The position numbers and the translations under genes were made by a program. Under the pieces are notes generated by a model. That model was not told where the DNA came from. It saw nothing but the letters and a program-made list of their open reading frames with translations, and ran no database searches. Below are positions 26,624 through 36,459 of a stretch of DNA of 64,000 nucleotides, in pieces. How positions within the stretch are numbered: the stretch's first letter is position 1; each line of letters opens with the position of its first letter. Source of the stretch: Verrucomicrobiia bacterium (GTDB lineage: Bacteria > Verrucomicrobiota > Verrucomicrobiia > Opitutales > Cerasicoccaceae); the NCBI GenBank assembly GCA_030432235.1, contig JAUIHT010000001.1:310001-374000 (forward strand), written 5' to 3'.

Positions 26624-28153
26624 ATGCCTGTTTCCTCGGACAGAGCGCCTTTCGTGTCCGCCGTCGTGGCCGGGCTGGCGGCGCTCGTGCTGGTCGGATG
26701 CGCTTCCCCGCCTCCGAGTAAGGTGGGCGAGATGCCGGTCAAGACTCCGGGTGAATGGACCGCCGATGCAGCGCCGGGGGAAACCCTCGAAGGCATCACC
26801 CCGGCCCAGTACGGTGGCGGTTGGCTGGCGGATTTTGGCGACCCCATGCTGCCCGATCTGGTCTATCGCGCCCAGGAGCGTAACTACGACTTGCAGGCTG
26901 CCGTGGCCCGGCTGGGCGTGGCCGAGGCTCAGGCCTACATCGAGGGCGCCGATCTCTACCCGCAGGCCGGGGTGGGCTTGGACGCCACTCGGCAGAAGCA
27001 GAACTTCGCCGGCACGAGCCTGGGCAGCTTCGTTCCGCCCAGCACCAACAACGACTTTCGGCTCAGCGCCAACGTCTCCTGGGAGCTCGATGTCTGGGGG
27101 CGCGTGCGCGACGGCCAGTCCGCCGCCATTGGGGACGCGCAGGCCGCCGCCGCCGATTTGCGCGGAGCCCGTCTGTCACTCGCGGCCAACACCGCCTCGC
27201 GCTGGTTTGTCGTCATCGAGGCACGTATGCAGGTGGACCTGGCGCAGCGGACTTACTCCAGCTATCAAAAAGCAACCGACGCCATCCAGGGGCGCTTCCA
27301 GCGGGGGGTCAGCCCGGCGCTGGACCTGCGCCTGTCCCGTGCGCAGACTGCCGCCGCCCTGGCCGCGCTCGAGGCGCGCCAGCGAGAGCTCGATGCCGCC
27401 AAGCGCGACTTGCAGGTGCTGCTGGGAGATTATCCCTCCGGTGCGGTCGAGGCCGCCACGGACTTGCCGCCCATCGTTGCGCCGGTGCCGGTCGGTTTGC
27501 CTTCCGAACTGCTTGAGCGCCGTCCCGATCTCATCGCGGCGGAGCGTCGCCTGGCCAGCGCGGACAAGCGTATCAGCCAGGCACGCAAAGCTTTTCTGCC
27601 TGCCATCAGCCTGACCGGCAGTTACGGCACCAGCTCCTCCCAGTTGGATGATCTGCTCGACAGCAATTTCTCCGTCTGGTCCATCGCGGCCAACCTCGTC
27701 CAGCCCATCTTCCAGGGCGGGCGGCTTACGGGTAACCTTGACCGCGCCAAGGCCTACGCCGTCGAGGCCCTGGCCAACTACGGGCAAGCTGCCCTCGATG
27801 CCTTCAACGAGGTCGAGAAGTCTCTCGCCGCCGAGCAGTTCCTCGACCGCCGCGTGGCCGCCCTGAGCGAAGCCTCCATGGAAAGCGCCGAAGCCGAAGA
27901 GGCCGCCTGGCAGCGCTACCAGCGAGGCTTGACCGATATCATCACCGTGCTGGAGTCCCAGCGCCGCGCCTTCGAGTCCGAGAGCGCCCACATCACCGCG
28001 CGCACGCAGCGGCTCAACAATCGCGTTAACCTCTACCTCGCTCTCGGCGGGGATTTCGCTCCGGGCTCTCCCGAAGCTGCCACTGCGGTCGTGCGTTACC
28101 CCTTCGGCGAAACCACCTACCCGGAGCCGGAGGCCGCCAAGACTGACGGTTAA
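26624..28153 (+). CDS. Outer-membrane efflux lipoprotein (TolC/OprM family)
   Basis: The 509-residue protein has a lipobox LVLVGCASPP, then the two repeated outer-membrane efflux regions. Typical signatures are GGWLADFGDPMLPDLVYRAQERNYDLQAAVARL, SANVSWELDVWGRVRDGQ and, in the second repeat, AFLPAISLTGSYGTSSSQLDDLLDSNFSVWSI and QRYQRGLTDIITVLESQRR. The channel forms a trimer of beta-barrel and alpha-tunnel that exports through the outer membrane. It is the first transport gene of the operon, upstream of the periplasmic adaptor and RND pump. The substrate is not predictable. Confidence 0.93.
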   Translation: MPVSSDRAPFVSAVVAGLAALVLVGCASPPPSKVGEMPVKTPGEWTADAAPGETLEGITPAQYGGGWLADFGDPMLPDLVYRAQERNYDLQAAVARLGVAEAQAYIEGADLYPQAGVGLDATRQKQNFAGTSLGSFVPPSTNNDFRLSANVSWELDVWGRVRDGQSAAIGDAQAAAADLRGARLSLAANTASRWFVVIEARMQVDLAQRTYSSYQKATDAIQGRFQRGVSPALDLRLSRAQTAAALAALEARQRELDAAKRDLQVLLGDYPSGAVEAATDLPPIVAPVPVGLPSELLERRPDLIAAERRLASADKRISQARKAFLPAISLTGSYGTSSSQLDDLLDSNFSVWSIAANLVQPIFQGGRLTGNLDRAKAYAVEALANYGQAALDAFNEVEKSLAAEQFLDRRVAALSEASMESAEAEEAAWQRYQRGLTDIITVLESQRRAFESESAHITARTQRLNNRVNLYLALGGDFAPGSPEAATAVVRYPFGETTYPEPEAAKTDG

Positions 28154-28192
28154 CTTTTTCGCCTGAAGCCACTTTCTCATGCAAAGCTATTC

Positions 28193-29377
28193 ATGAAAGC
28201 ATCTCAGTCCATTTTGGTCCTCGCCGTTCTGGTCGTCACGGCCATTGTCTGCTACTTCGTCGTTGCGCTTAAGCCGGAGCCCGAACGCACTGAGCCCGAG
28301 CCGCTCTCGCCACCGGTGGAGTACCTTGTGGCCGCGCCGGAGGCTGTGCAGTTGTCAGTGAAGTCGCAGGGCACGGTGCAGCCGCGCACCCGTACGACAC
28401 TCACGGCGGAAGTCGCCGGGCGCATCGTGTCGGTTTCGCCGGACTTCGAGCCGGGCGGCTTTTTCGACAAGGGCCAAACACTGCTGCAAATCGATGACGC
28501 CGACCTCAAGGCCGCACTGGCTATCGAGGAGGCCAACCTCGCCCAGGCTGAATACAACCTCGCTCAGGAGCAGGCTTTGGCCGAGCAGGCACGCATCGAC
28601 TGGGAGGACCTTGGCGAGGGCGATCCGACTTCGCTGGCCTTGCGCGAGCCGCAGATCAAGCAGGCCAAGGCCGTACTGGCCAGTGCCGAGGCGCGTGTGG
28701 AAAAGGCGCGCCGCGACCTGGAGCGCAGCACGGTCAAGGCGCCCTATGCCTGTCTGGTCGAGCAGCAGCTCGTGGACCTCGGCAGCTACGTCACGGGCAA
28801 CCCCGGTACTCAGCTAGCCACTATTTACGCTACCGATACCGCCGAGGTGCGCCTGCCCCTGAGCACCGACGAGCTTGCGCTGATAGAGTTGCCCCTGGCC
28901 TTTCTCGGTGAGGGTGTCGCGCTTGGGCCCGAGGTCACCTTGACCGCCAGCCATGGTGGGAAGACTTACACTTGGCAGGGCCGCATCATCCGCACGGAGG
29001 CGTCCATCGACCCGCGCAGCCGCCTCATCTATGTGGTGGCTGCCGTTGACGACCCATATGGCCGTGACCCGGCACATCCCAACCGTCCGCCTCTGCGCGC
29101 CGGTCTCTTCGTCGAAGCGGAGATACAGGGACGTGCCTTGCCCGAGGTCTATGTCATCCCGCGCTACGCCTTGCGTGAAGGAAGCAGTGTTTTGATTGCC
29201 GCCGGGGATGATACTTTGCGGCGCAAAGCCGTGGGCGTTGCCCAGGCCACCGAAGAGCAGGCCCTCATCACCGAGGGTCTTGCCCCCGGTGATCGTGTCA
29301 TCACCAGCCCGGTCGAGTATGCCATTGAGGGGATGTCGATCACACCGGTTACGGGTGAGAAAGAATCGGAGCAATGA
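28193..29377 (+). CDS. RND efflux periplasmic adaptor (HlyD/MFP family)
   Basis: The 394-residue protein has an N-terminal membrane helix (ILVLAVLVVTAIVCYFVV). It contains the split lipoyl/barrel-sandwich domain (LTAEVAGRIVSVSPDFEPGGFFDKGQTLLQI and KAPYACLVEQQLVDLGSYV), a helical hairpin of about 70 residues, and a beta-barrel with a C-terminal membrane-proximal domain. It bridges the RND pump and the outer-membrane channel. Its stop overlaps the start of the pump gene in ATGA, so translation is coupled. It starts 39 bp after the OprM-like gene. Confidence 0.92.
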   Translation: MKASQSILVLAVLVVTAIVCYFVVALKPEPERTEPEPLSPPVEYLVAAPEAVQLSVKSQGTVQPRTRTTLTAEVAGRIVSVSPDFEPGGFFDKGQTLLQIDDADLKAALAIEEANLAQAEYNLAQEQALAEQARIDWEDLGEGDPTSLALREPQIKQAKAVLASAEARVEKARRDLERSTVKAPYACLVEQQLVDLGSYVTGNPGTQLATIYATDTAEVRLPLSTDELALIELPLAFLGEGVALGPEVTLTASHGGKTYTWQGRIIRTEASIDPRSRLIYVVAAVDDPYGRDPAHPNRPPLRAGLFVEAEIQGRALPEVYVIPRYALREGSSVLIAAGDDTLRRKAVGVAQATEEQALITEGLAPGDRVITSPVEYAIEGMSITPVTGEKESEQ

Positions 29378-32300
29378 TTAGTTGGTTCGCCAGAAACGGC
29401 GTCGCCGCCAACCTCCTTATGCTCATCCTCGTGGTGGGCGGGATGGCCTCGCTCATGCGGGTGAAGGTCGAGCTCTTTCCGCAGTTCAGCATGGACATGA
29501 TCACGGTGCGCGTGCCCTTTCTGGGGGCGGCGCCGGAGGAAGTTGAGGAGCAGATAAACATCCGCATCGAGGAGCGCATTCAGGACCTCGAGGGTATCAA
29601 AGAGCTGCGTTCCACCGCCAACGAAGGCCTCGGCATGGTCACGGTGGAGGTCGAGCGCGGCTACGATGTACGCGAACTTCTGGACGAGATTAAAAACCGC
29701 GTCGATGCCATCGACACCTTCCCCGAGGAGGCCGAGGAACCCACCATCGAGGAGGTGCTTATCCGTCGCGAGGTCATGGCGGTCAGCCTTTATGGCGGGA
29801 CGGATGAGGCCACGCTCAAGCGCTTGGCCGAGGAGGTGCGCGACGAACTGCTGGCCTACCCGAACATCAGCCAGATCGAGATCATTGGCGTGCGCGATTA
29901 CGAGATCGCCATCGAGGTCAGTGAGGAGGCACTGCGGCGGCACGGACTAACTTTCAACGATGTGGCCAATGCCGTGCGCGCCACTTCCATCGACATGCCC
30001 GGGGGCTCGTTGAAAACCGAGGGCGGCGAAATCCTCCTGCGGACCAAGGGCCAGGCCTACCACGGGCCGGACTTCCGCGACATCGTCCTGCTGACCGATC
30101 CCGACGGCGCCTATGTGACCATCGGCGACGTCGCCACAGTGGTCGATGGCTTCACCGACGACCCCTTGAGCATGACCTACAACGGCCAGCCCGCGGTGGA
30201 CCTGGTGGTCTTCGAGGTGGGCAGCCAGAACCCGCTCGGCATCTCCGCCACGGTCAAGGAGTACGTGGCGCAGAAGCAGTACGACCTGCCGACGGGCATC
30301 ACCATCAGTTACTGGCGCGACACGTCGTTCTACCTTTGGGGCCGCCTGAACATGCTGATCGAAAACGGCATCATCGGTCTCGCCCTGGTGCTGACTGTCC
30401 TGACGCTTTTTCTGCGGCCCTCGCTGGCGGTGTGGGTCACGCTGGGTATTCCGATTTCCTTCCTCGGCACGTTTTTCGTCATGCCTTGGATCGGGGTGTC
30501 GATCAACCTCATCTCGCTATTCGGCTTCATCCTCGTTCTCGGCATTGTGGTGGACGACGCCATCGTGGTGGGCGAGAGCGTCTTCACCAAGTTTCAGAAG
30601 GACGGCCCCGGCGTGGAGGCCTCCATTGCCGGCACGCACGAGGTCTCTATTCCGGTGACCTTCGCGGTGCTGACCACGGCGGTGGCCTTCGTACCGCTGC
30701 TGATGCTGCCTGGCTTCGAGGGCAAGTTCCTCGTGGCCATTCCCATGGTGGTGATCCCGACGCTGCTGTTCTCACTGCTGGAGTCGAAACTCATCCTGCC
30801 GTACCATTTATCGTTGTGTAAGGTCGGCGACCACAAACGCGATAGTTTAAATGCGTTTCAGCGCATGCAGCGGCGCATTTCCGACGGGCTCGAGCGTCAC
30901 ATTGAAAAGCGGTACAAGCCCGTCCTCAGACTCTGCCTGGACAACCGCTACCTCACGCTGGCGAGCTTCATCTTCATTCTCGCCGTGACCATCGCGCTGA
31001 TGATCGGCGGCTGGGTCAAGCAGGTGCCGTTCCCCGCCGTGCCGTCGGATTACATCGGCGTCATGATCACCTACCCGGACGGTACCCCGGCGAGTGTGAC
31101 CCGCAAGGGGCTCGACCGCATCGAGGCCGGCCTGCGTGAAATCGTGGCCGAGAGCAAGGCCGCCGGGCGCGCGAGCCCCGTCGAGGACATCCAGACGGTC
31201 CTGGGTGTGCATGCCTTTGGTGGCGGTCCGGTCGGGGCGGCGGTCAGCGCGACGGAGAGCCACCTGGGGCAGGTGGTCGTCGAATTACGCAAAGCCGAAA
31301 ACCGCGCCCCGGAGGACTCCGCCGTGCGGCTGGCGCAGCGCTGGCGCGAGACGGTTGGGACCATTCCGGGGGTCAAGGAGCTGACCTTCAACGCTACGGC
31401 CGCGGGCGGGCAGGGCGAGCCGGTCAACATTCAGCTTTCCGGCAAGTCCTTTGCGCAACTGCGCGAGGTGGCCAATGTGCTCAAGGCCGAGCTGCGTAAC
31501 TACGAGGGCATCTTCGATATCCGCGACAACCTCGCCGACGGCCAGCAGGAGATTCAGTTGAAGATCAAACCGGGGGCCGAGGTCCTGGGCTTGAGCCAGG
31601 CCGATCTGGGGCGTCAGGTGCGTCAGGCTTTTTACGGCGAGGAGGCGCAGCGCGTGCAGCGCGGGCGCGATGACATCCGCGTCATGGTGCGCTATCCGCG
31701 CGCGGAGCGGGAGTCTGTCGGCGATCTGGAGGATATGCGTATCCGCACGCCGGACGGCCGCGAGGTGCCTTTCAGCGCGGTGGCCGAGGCCGAGGTCGGC
31801 CTGGGCTACGCCGCCATCAACCGCGTCGACCGCCAGCGCGTGGTCAACGTCCTGGCCGATGCGGACAAGGACCACATCGACCTGGAGGCGGTCAAGCGTG
31901 ACCTGGAGGAAGATGTTCTGCCCGGGCTTTTGGCCAAGTACCCCGGCGTGCGCGCGACCTTCGAGGGCGAGTCCCGCCAGGTGCAGGAGGGCAACGACGC
32001 GCTCAAGGGCAGCATGCTGCTGGTAGCCTTCGTCATGTACGCGCTGCTGGCCGTGCCCTTCCGCAGTTACCTGCAGCCGTTTATCGTTATGGCCGTGATA
32101 CCCTTCGGGCTCGTCGGCGCGGTCTGGGGCCACGTCCTGTTGGGGCACCCCATCAGCCGCCTCTCCATCTTCGGCATCATTGCGCTCTCCGGCGTGGTGG
32201 TGAACGACTCCCTCGTGCTGGTGGACTTTATCAACCGTCGCCGTCGCGAAGGCGTGCCGCTTGTCGAGGCCGTCTGGAACTCCGGCGGCGACCGCTTCCG

Positions 32301-32532
32301 GCCCATCCTGTTGACATCGCTGACCACCTTCATGGGCCTGCTGCCCATCTTGTTCGAAACCAGTTTGCAGGCGCAGTTCCTGATTCCCATGGCCATCTCG
32401 CTCAGCTTCGGCGTGCTCTTCGCCACCTTCATTACGCTCCTGCTCGTGCCCGTTATCTACCTGGTCCTCGAGGACATCAAAAGGCTGACGGGCAAGGCCG
32501 TGGATGCTACTGCAGAAGTGCTGCCGGGGTAG
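29374..32532 (+). CDS. RND-family efflux permease
   Basis: The 1052-residue inner-membrane proton-driven pump has the family plan of twelve transmembrane helices and two large periplasmic loops. Visible marks are WFARNGVAANLLMLILVVGGMASL (TM1), FPQFSMDMITVRVPFLGAAPEEVEEQI, and TM4 with the proton-relay Asp pair (LGIVVDDAIVVGESV). The second half repeats the plan and includes GIIALSGVVVNDSLVLVDFI (TM10). Length equals AcrB (1049). With the adaptor and OprM-like channel it would form a tripartite exporter of toxic compounds or lipids. Confidence 0.94.
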   Translation: MISWFARNGVAANLLMLILVVGGMASLMRVKVELFPQFSMDMITVRVPFLGAAPEEVEEQINIRIEERIQDLEGIKELRSTANEGLGMVTVEVERGYDVRELLDEIKNRVDAIDTFPEEAEEPTIEEVLIRREVMAVSLYGGTDEATLKRLAEEVRDELLAYPNISQIEIIGVRDYEIAIEVSEEALRRHGLTFNDVANAVRATSIDMPGGSLKTEGGEILLRTKGQAYHGPDFRDIVLLTDPDGAYVTIGDVATVVDGFTDDPLSMTYNGQPAVDLVVFEVGSQNPLGISATVKEYVAQKQYDLPTGITISYWRDTSFYLWGRLNMLIENGIIGLALVLTVLTLFLRPSLAVWVTLGIPISFLGTFFVMPWIGVSINLISLFGFILVLGIVVDDAIVVGESVFTKFQKDGPGVEASIAGTHEVSIPVTFAVLTTAVAFVPLLMLPGFEGKFLVAIPMVVIPTLLFSLLESKLILPYHLSLCKVGDHKRDSLNAFQRMQRRISDGLERHIEKRYKPVLRLCLDNRYLTLASFIFILAVTIALMIGGWVKQVPFPAVPSDYIGVMITYPDGTPASVTRKGLDRIEAGLREIVAESKAAGRASPVEDIQTVLGVHAFGGGPVGAAVSATESHLGQVVVELRKAENRAPEDSAVRLAQRWRETVGTIPGVKELTFNATAAGGQGEPVNIQLSGKSFAQLREVANVLKAELRNYEGIFDIRDNLADGQQEIQLKIKPGAEVLGLSQADLGRQVRQAFYGEEAQRVQRGRDDIRVMVRYPRAERESVGDLEDMRIRTPDGREVPFSAVAEAEVGLGYAAINRVDRQRVVNVLADADKDHIDLEAVKRDLEEDVLPGLLAKYPGVRATFEGESRQVQEGNDALKGSMLLVAFVMYALLAVPFRSYLQPFIVMAVIPFGLVGAVWGHVLLGHPISRLSIFGIIALSGVVVNDSLVLVDFINRRRREGVPLVEAVWNSGGDRFRPILLTSLTTFMGLLPILFETSLQAQFLIPMAISLSFGVLFATFITLLLVPVIYLVLEDIKRLTGKAVDATAEVLPG

Positions 32533-32699
32533 GGAGGCGGCTTTAGCTAAGTGCCTAGTGCGTGACTGAGTGGCTCAGTTATGGAATATTAAGCTCATAA
32601 ACGTTGGTCAGTGCGGGGCACTTTGCTAGAATTGCAATCAGCCTCTTGGTTCCACTATCGATTTAACGGGTAAATATTTTTAGAGAATGAATTTTGATT
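32533..32699. other. Intergenic region after the efflux operon
   Basis: This 167-base gap between the pump gene and the convergent minus-strand gene contains a short hairpin ACTGAG TGG CTCAGT near 32562 but no T-run. No gene is seen and termination cannot be assigned with confidence. Confidence 0.4.
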
Positions 32700-33542
32700 T
32701 CAGGACTTCACAATTAATACTGAATTTTCATTTCCCTTTTCGTCTGTTTCTACTTGGTCGTTGTTGGGATCTGTAAACCACCTCTGGCCTTGGACGAGTT
32801 TATATCGATATGTGCCTGGTGGTAGATTAGTAAAAAAACCAAAGCGTACTGTTGGGTATGCCACGATTCCCAAAAAGTCCACTTTGTCATGAACGGGGTC
32901 CCAGTTATTGAAATCGCCGACTATGTAGATGTCAGCATTTGAATCGGGGTGTTCGCTCCCGTTTATTTTAAATATTATCTTAACATTACATCGGTCCCTA
33001 TACTTTTTAATTTCAGATGACTTTATCATTGCTTCTGCGCCATCGCGATTTGGTCGTGTAGGTTTATATTTTATATCATCTTCGAGATCTTCCTGTATGG
33101 CGTCTAGAATTACACAAATCAGGTTTCGTGTTAAGTAAAGGTCTCTTGCGGCGTCTCCAAGATTTGGCCAATCCCAGTCCTTTTGTGGACGATAGGTTTC
33201 TGGGGTGGGGTTGTCGTGGAATCGTAGATAATCGTTTCGATATTTTCGAAGGAACTCTTTCAAGGCTGAATCAATCTGTAGGATGCCTTGTTTGAGATCG
33301 TCTGATTGATGAGTTAAACTTGATAAAAGGTCTGCGATCAAATCCCGCAATTCGCTAAGTGATTTAAAGGTGAAAAACCATAGCTCATCATTAATATCAT
33401 CTATCAAGGCACCTCTTTTGCGGAATTGATGAACAACCTTTAATACATCTGCTTTAGGTGCTTTTTTGTAGTCAAGTTTTACGTATTTGAGGTCAATGCA
33501 TAATTGATCTGGTGATAGTATCCTTTTCAAAATAGATCTCAT
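32700..33542 (-). CDS. Hypothetical protein with C-terminal CBM48-like E-set domain
   Basis: The 280-residue protein is encoded in DNA much more AT-rich than its neighbours, which suggests recent transfer. Start ATG 33542 has an AGGAG site nine bases upstream and a TATAAT-like hexamer about 24 bases upstream. The N-terminal 190 residues are helical and charged and not recognised. The C-terminal 85 residues (IYIVGDFNNWDP...; LPPGTYRYKLVQGQRWFTDPNNDQ) look like the glycogen-binding E-set/CBM48 domain of AMPK-beta or isoamylase-type proteins. Such a domain binds alpha-glucan or acts as a protein interaction module. A catalytic domain is not present. Confidence 0.7.
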   Translation of the reverse strand: MRSILKRILSPDQLCIDLKYVKLDYKKAPKADVLKVVHQFRKRGALIDDINDELWFFTFKSLSELRDLIADLLSSLTHQSDDLKQGILQIDSALKEFLRKYRNDYLRFHDNPTPETYRPQKDWDWPNLGDAARDLYLTRNLICVILDAIQEDLEDDIKYKPTRPNRDGAEAMIKSSEIKKYRDRCNVKIIFKINGSEHPDSNADIYIVGDFNNWDPVHDKVDFLGIVAYPTVRFGFFTNLPPGTYRYKLVQGQRWFTDPNNDQVETDEKGNENSVLIVKS

Positions 33543-33987
33543 CTTCGTTTTCTCCTGACAGGTTATTATAGGATTTTTGGGTATTTTTTAAAATGTATGC
33601 GAGTAAAATATAATATAACCTGAGGTTTTTCTAATCAGATATTATCTCAGGGGCGGGATTATGAGGCTAAGGCTCGTCCGTTGCGGGCTCAAGCTCGGCC
33701 GCCCTATGTAAGTATCCCTACCTTGCCGTCAGCCCACTTTTCCAAGTGCTTGCCGAACTTTTTTTCGAAAAAATTCATTTTGTTTCCAACGGAGCCAAGG
33801 CATCCAACGTAACTCTTTGCGCGTGTGTTAGGATGGTGGCATGATTGAAAAACGATATTCTTGGACCGTTAAGAGCATACAGATCTTTCTAAAGACTAAT
33901 GCGGCTTGGGGACAAGCCGCGCTACCTTTGTGGGGACTTTTCATTTCAACATGGCTTTTCACCGGGGGGCTGCTATTTGCTGACACC
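33543..33987. other. Intergenic region, AT-rich then hairpin-bearing
   Basis: The first part is very AT-rich and includes the minus-strand promoter for the gene ending at 32700 (TATAAT at 33565-33570 on the minus strand) and an inverted repeat CCTGAG/CTCAGG at 33619-33652. The second part has a perfect hairpin at 33901-33920. An open frame reading into the acetyltransferase gene from 33841 encodes a hydrophobic stretch, but I treat it as noncoding. No other gene is supported. Confidence 0.45.
33901..33920. repeat. Perfect 8-bp hairpin (GCGGCTTG / CAAGCCGC)
   Basis: GCGGCTTG at 33901-33908 and CAAGCCGC at 33913-33920 form a perfect stem with a 4-base loop GGGA. It lies upstream of the acetyltransferase start. 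It could be a small dispersed REP-like element or an RNA structure; no T-run follows. Confidence 0.55.
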
Positions 33988-34854
33988 ATGAGTGACGCCT
34001 TCGAAGACTGTATTTTCCGACAAGCCACCCGCGCGGAGTTCGACACCGCGGTGCAATGGGCGGCGGGCGAGGGATGGAACCCCGGCCTGCACGACACCGA
34101 GGTCTTTTGGCAGACCGACCCCGAGGGCTTTGTCTGCGCCGAGCGCGGTGGGGAAATCGTCGCGACGGGGTCGATTGTCAGTTACGGCGACGCTTTCGGC
34201 TTCATGGGCTTCTTTATCGTGCGGCCCGACCTGCGCGGGCACGGCCTGGGCACGAAGTTCTGGCATTGGCGGCGTGACAAGCTGATCCAGCGTCTCAAAC
34301 CTGGCGCGGCTATCGGCATGGACGGCGTTTTTGACATGCAGCCGTTCTACGCCAAGGGCGGCTTTGAGTTCTCGCACCGCAACCTCCGCATGGAAGGGGT
34401 GGGGGAGGCCGCCCGGCCCGCTGGCAGTATCAGCGAACTTTCCATGGTGCCCTTCGCTTTGGTCAGCACTTATGATCGGCGACACTTCGGCTTTGAGCGC
34501 GAGGCGTTCCTGCGCCGGTGGTTAGACACCGAGGAAAGCCTGGCCCTCGGCGCCTTCGACGGGGAGACGCTGACCGGCTACGGCGTCATCCGGCCCTGCG
34601 GGCGCGGTTACAAGATCGGGCCGCTCTTCGCGGACGATCCGCAGACCGCCGAGGACCTTTTCGCCGCCCTCGGTGATCGCGCCGCGGGCGAGCCCATCTT
34701 CCTCGACACGCCGGAGAACAACCCAGCCGCCCTCGCGCTGGCCGAACGCCACGGCATGAAGGAGGTCTTCGGCTGTGCCCGCATGTACCTCGGCCACGCC
34801 CCGGCGCTGCCCTGGGAAAACATCTACGGCATCACCACCTTCGAGCTGGGCTAG
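33988..34854 (+). CDS. GNAT-family N-acetyltransferase
   Basis: The protein has 288 residues from ATG 33988 (family-like start [14 protein letters not shown]); an upstream in-frame ATG 33841 would add a doubtful 49-residue hydrophobic extension. The N-terminal half is a GNAT domain with the acetyl-CoA-binding V/I-R-x2-x-R-G-x-G-x-G/A motif seen as [15 protein letters not shown]. The C-terminal half ([20 protein letters not shown]) resembles the Acetyltransf_18 second domain of dual-GNAT proteins. The substrate is unknown. No operon partner is close on the same strand. Confidence 0.83.
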   Translation: MSDAFEDCIFRQATRAEFDTAVQWAAGEGWNPGLHDTEVFWQTDPEGFVCAERGGEIVATGSIVSYGDAFGFMGFFIVRPDLRGHGLGTKFWHWRRDKLIQRLKPGAAIGMDGVFDMQPFYAKGGFEFSHRNLRMEGVGEAARPAGSISELSMVPFALVSTYDRRHFGFEREAFLRRWLDTEESLALGAFDGETLTGYGVIRPCGRGYKIGPLFADDPQTAEDLFAALGDRAAGEPIFLDTPENNPAALALAERHGMKEVFGCARMYLGHAPALPWENIYGITTFELG

Positions 34855-34856
34855 GT

Positions 34857-36404
34857 CTAATAGCCGACGTAGCTCCAGCCTTCGGGTTCGCCGGGTGGGA
34901 TGGTATAGAGCCAGCCCCAGTTGCCCAGGCTCGCCAGGTACCAGCTGTCCGCTTCGACATGGTAGAAGAAGTAGATGACATTGTCATAAGGCTGGATGTA
35001 GAGCCAGCTGTCGAATTGAATTGAGTAAACCCACGGGTACTGTGCGTCGTACATCCAGCCGAAGTTGCCGTAAAACCAGCCGCTGTAATGATCGAGGAAG
35101 GAAAAGATGTTGTTCGAGGGCTCCGGTTCGGGCTCGGGTTCGCTCGGCCCTGTTTGGTTCAGGCCCGGAGTATAGGTGACCCAAAGCTCGTAGCCGTCGT
35201 CGTCTTTGTTCTGGTTGTCGAAAATGGCCAGGAGTTTGCCCTCGGTGCCCTCGGCGTATTCGAAATAGAGCAAGCGCCGGTTTGTCGGCGTGATACCTAT
35301 GGGCAAGAAGGAGAGGTTTTCATTGGCCAGGTTGAATTTCAACGGCTGATCGGGATCGAGGAGTATCATGTTGTCGCCGTAGACCGATGTGGGGGGCTCG
35401 TCCGCAGGCTGGATGACAAAGATATCTTCGTCGGTGCGCCAGCCGTAGACGGCGGAGGTGCTGTTCGGCTGATAAGCGAGGAAGAGGACGGTGTCGTTCA
35501 AAATGAGCGGGCGCGTTTCGCCGGCGATGATGATGTTGTCCGGGTCTTCTTCGAGGCTCAGGATTTTGCCATTGTAGGTGGTCACTCCGCTCTCAATGAC
35601 TTTGTGGATGGTGCTGCCATCGTAGTAAAAATAGGCGGTTTCTTCGTCCGGCCCGACTTCGGCGGAGAAGACGATGCGGTTGCCGTTCGCGCTCAGGAAG
35701 CATTCCGTATTTCCGCTTTGGTCGATCATCAGGCTACCTGCTCCGGCGTCGACCACGTCGTTGCTGTCGATGATGCTCCCGATGCTGTTGCCATCGTAGT
35801 ACACGACGGCGACATACTCGGATTGCTCTCCGGCCATGGGAATGATGTACTGCTCGATAATAAAAGCGGCCTTGCCGTTGGCGGCAGAGAGCCCATGCGC
35901 GAAGGTTTGCGGCGACATGTTTGCCGGGCTGAAGTCCGGCGTGGGTGTCAGGTCCGAGAGGCGCTCGTACAGCATTTCGTAGTCGGTGCCGTCAAAGCGC
36001 ATAAAGGAGCGTATGGTGTTAAAATCGGCGGCCTGGAATTGCACGATCAAGAAGAGCGTGTTGCCGTCGCTGGCGTAGGTCAGGACACGGTCATACAGGT
36101 ACTCCTTGCCCTGAAAGGTGACGGCCGGCGGTTCGATTTTTACGGTGCTTTCCCCGTCGCTCCAGTAGTACTGGCCGAGGTTTTCGGTTTTGATTTCGGC
36201 CAGGGAGACGATGACGCCGCCGCGAAAGGTCTGGATGTCGTAGCCGAGGGTGTTGTTCGAGCTGCCCGCCACGCTGGTTTCGTTGATTCGCGGGTACAAG
36301 TCCTCGAAACCAGGCAGGCTCATGTCCTGTTGAAGCACGCGAGTCCAGGTTTGGCCTTGCAGCGAAGTCAGGCACAGAAATAGTAGTAATGATATCTTAC
36401 GCAT
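34857..36404 (-). CDS. Secreted protein with aromatic C-terminal repeats
   Basis: The protein has 515 residues from ATG 36404 with a short signal (MRKISLLLFLCLTSLQG); the open frame extends upstream over the opposite-strand glyoxalase gene and ATG 36431 is a near alternative. Residues about 20-400 are beta-rich repeated blades with Asp/Gly-rich turns and could form a propeller-like fold. The last 80 residues are a Trp/Tyr-rich repeat: GWFYGNFGWMYD, PWVYSIQFDSWLYIQP, GNWGWLYTIPPG. The plus-strand gene at 36901 encodes the same kind of aromatic motif (GWGYLNSFPWMYLED). No enzyme motif is recognised; an exported, surface or matrix role is inference. Confidence 0.65.
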   Translation of the reverse strand: MRKISLLLFLCLTSLQGQTWTRVLQQDMSLPGFEDLYPRINETSVAGSSNNTLGYDIQTFRGGVIVSLAEIKTENLGQYYWSDGESTVKIEPPAVTFQGKEYLYDRVLTYASDGNTLFLIVQFQAADFNTIRSFMRFDGTDYEMLYERLSDLTPTPDFSPANMSPQTFAHGLSAANGKAAFIIEQYIIPMAGEQSEYVAVVYYDGNSIGSIIDSNDVVDAGAGSLMIDQSGNTECFLSANGNRIVFSAEVGPDEETAYFYYDGSTIHKVIESGVTTYNGKILSLEEDPDNIIIAGETRPLILNDTVLFLAYQPNSTSAVYGWRTDEDIFVIQPADEPPTSVYGDNMILLDPDQPLKFNLANENLSFLPIGITPTNRRLLYFEYAEGTEGKLLAIFDNQNKDDDGYELWVTYTPGLNQTGPSEPEPEPEPSNNIFSFLDHYSGWFYGNFGWMYDAQYPWVYSIQFDSWLYIQPYDNVIYFFYHVEADSWYLASLGNWGWLYTIPPGEPEGWSYVGY

Positions 36405-36459
36405 CCCGGGATGCTTGAAACCCGTTCTCATTAACACAAGAAAAACCTGGAACTTTATC

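Noticed and set aside
33841-33987. In-frame upstream extension of the acetyltransferase
   Set aside because: It contains the perfect hairpin at 33901-33920, is hydrophobic and unlike the family N-terminus; the start at 33988 fits better.
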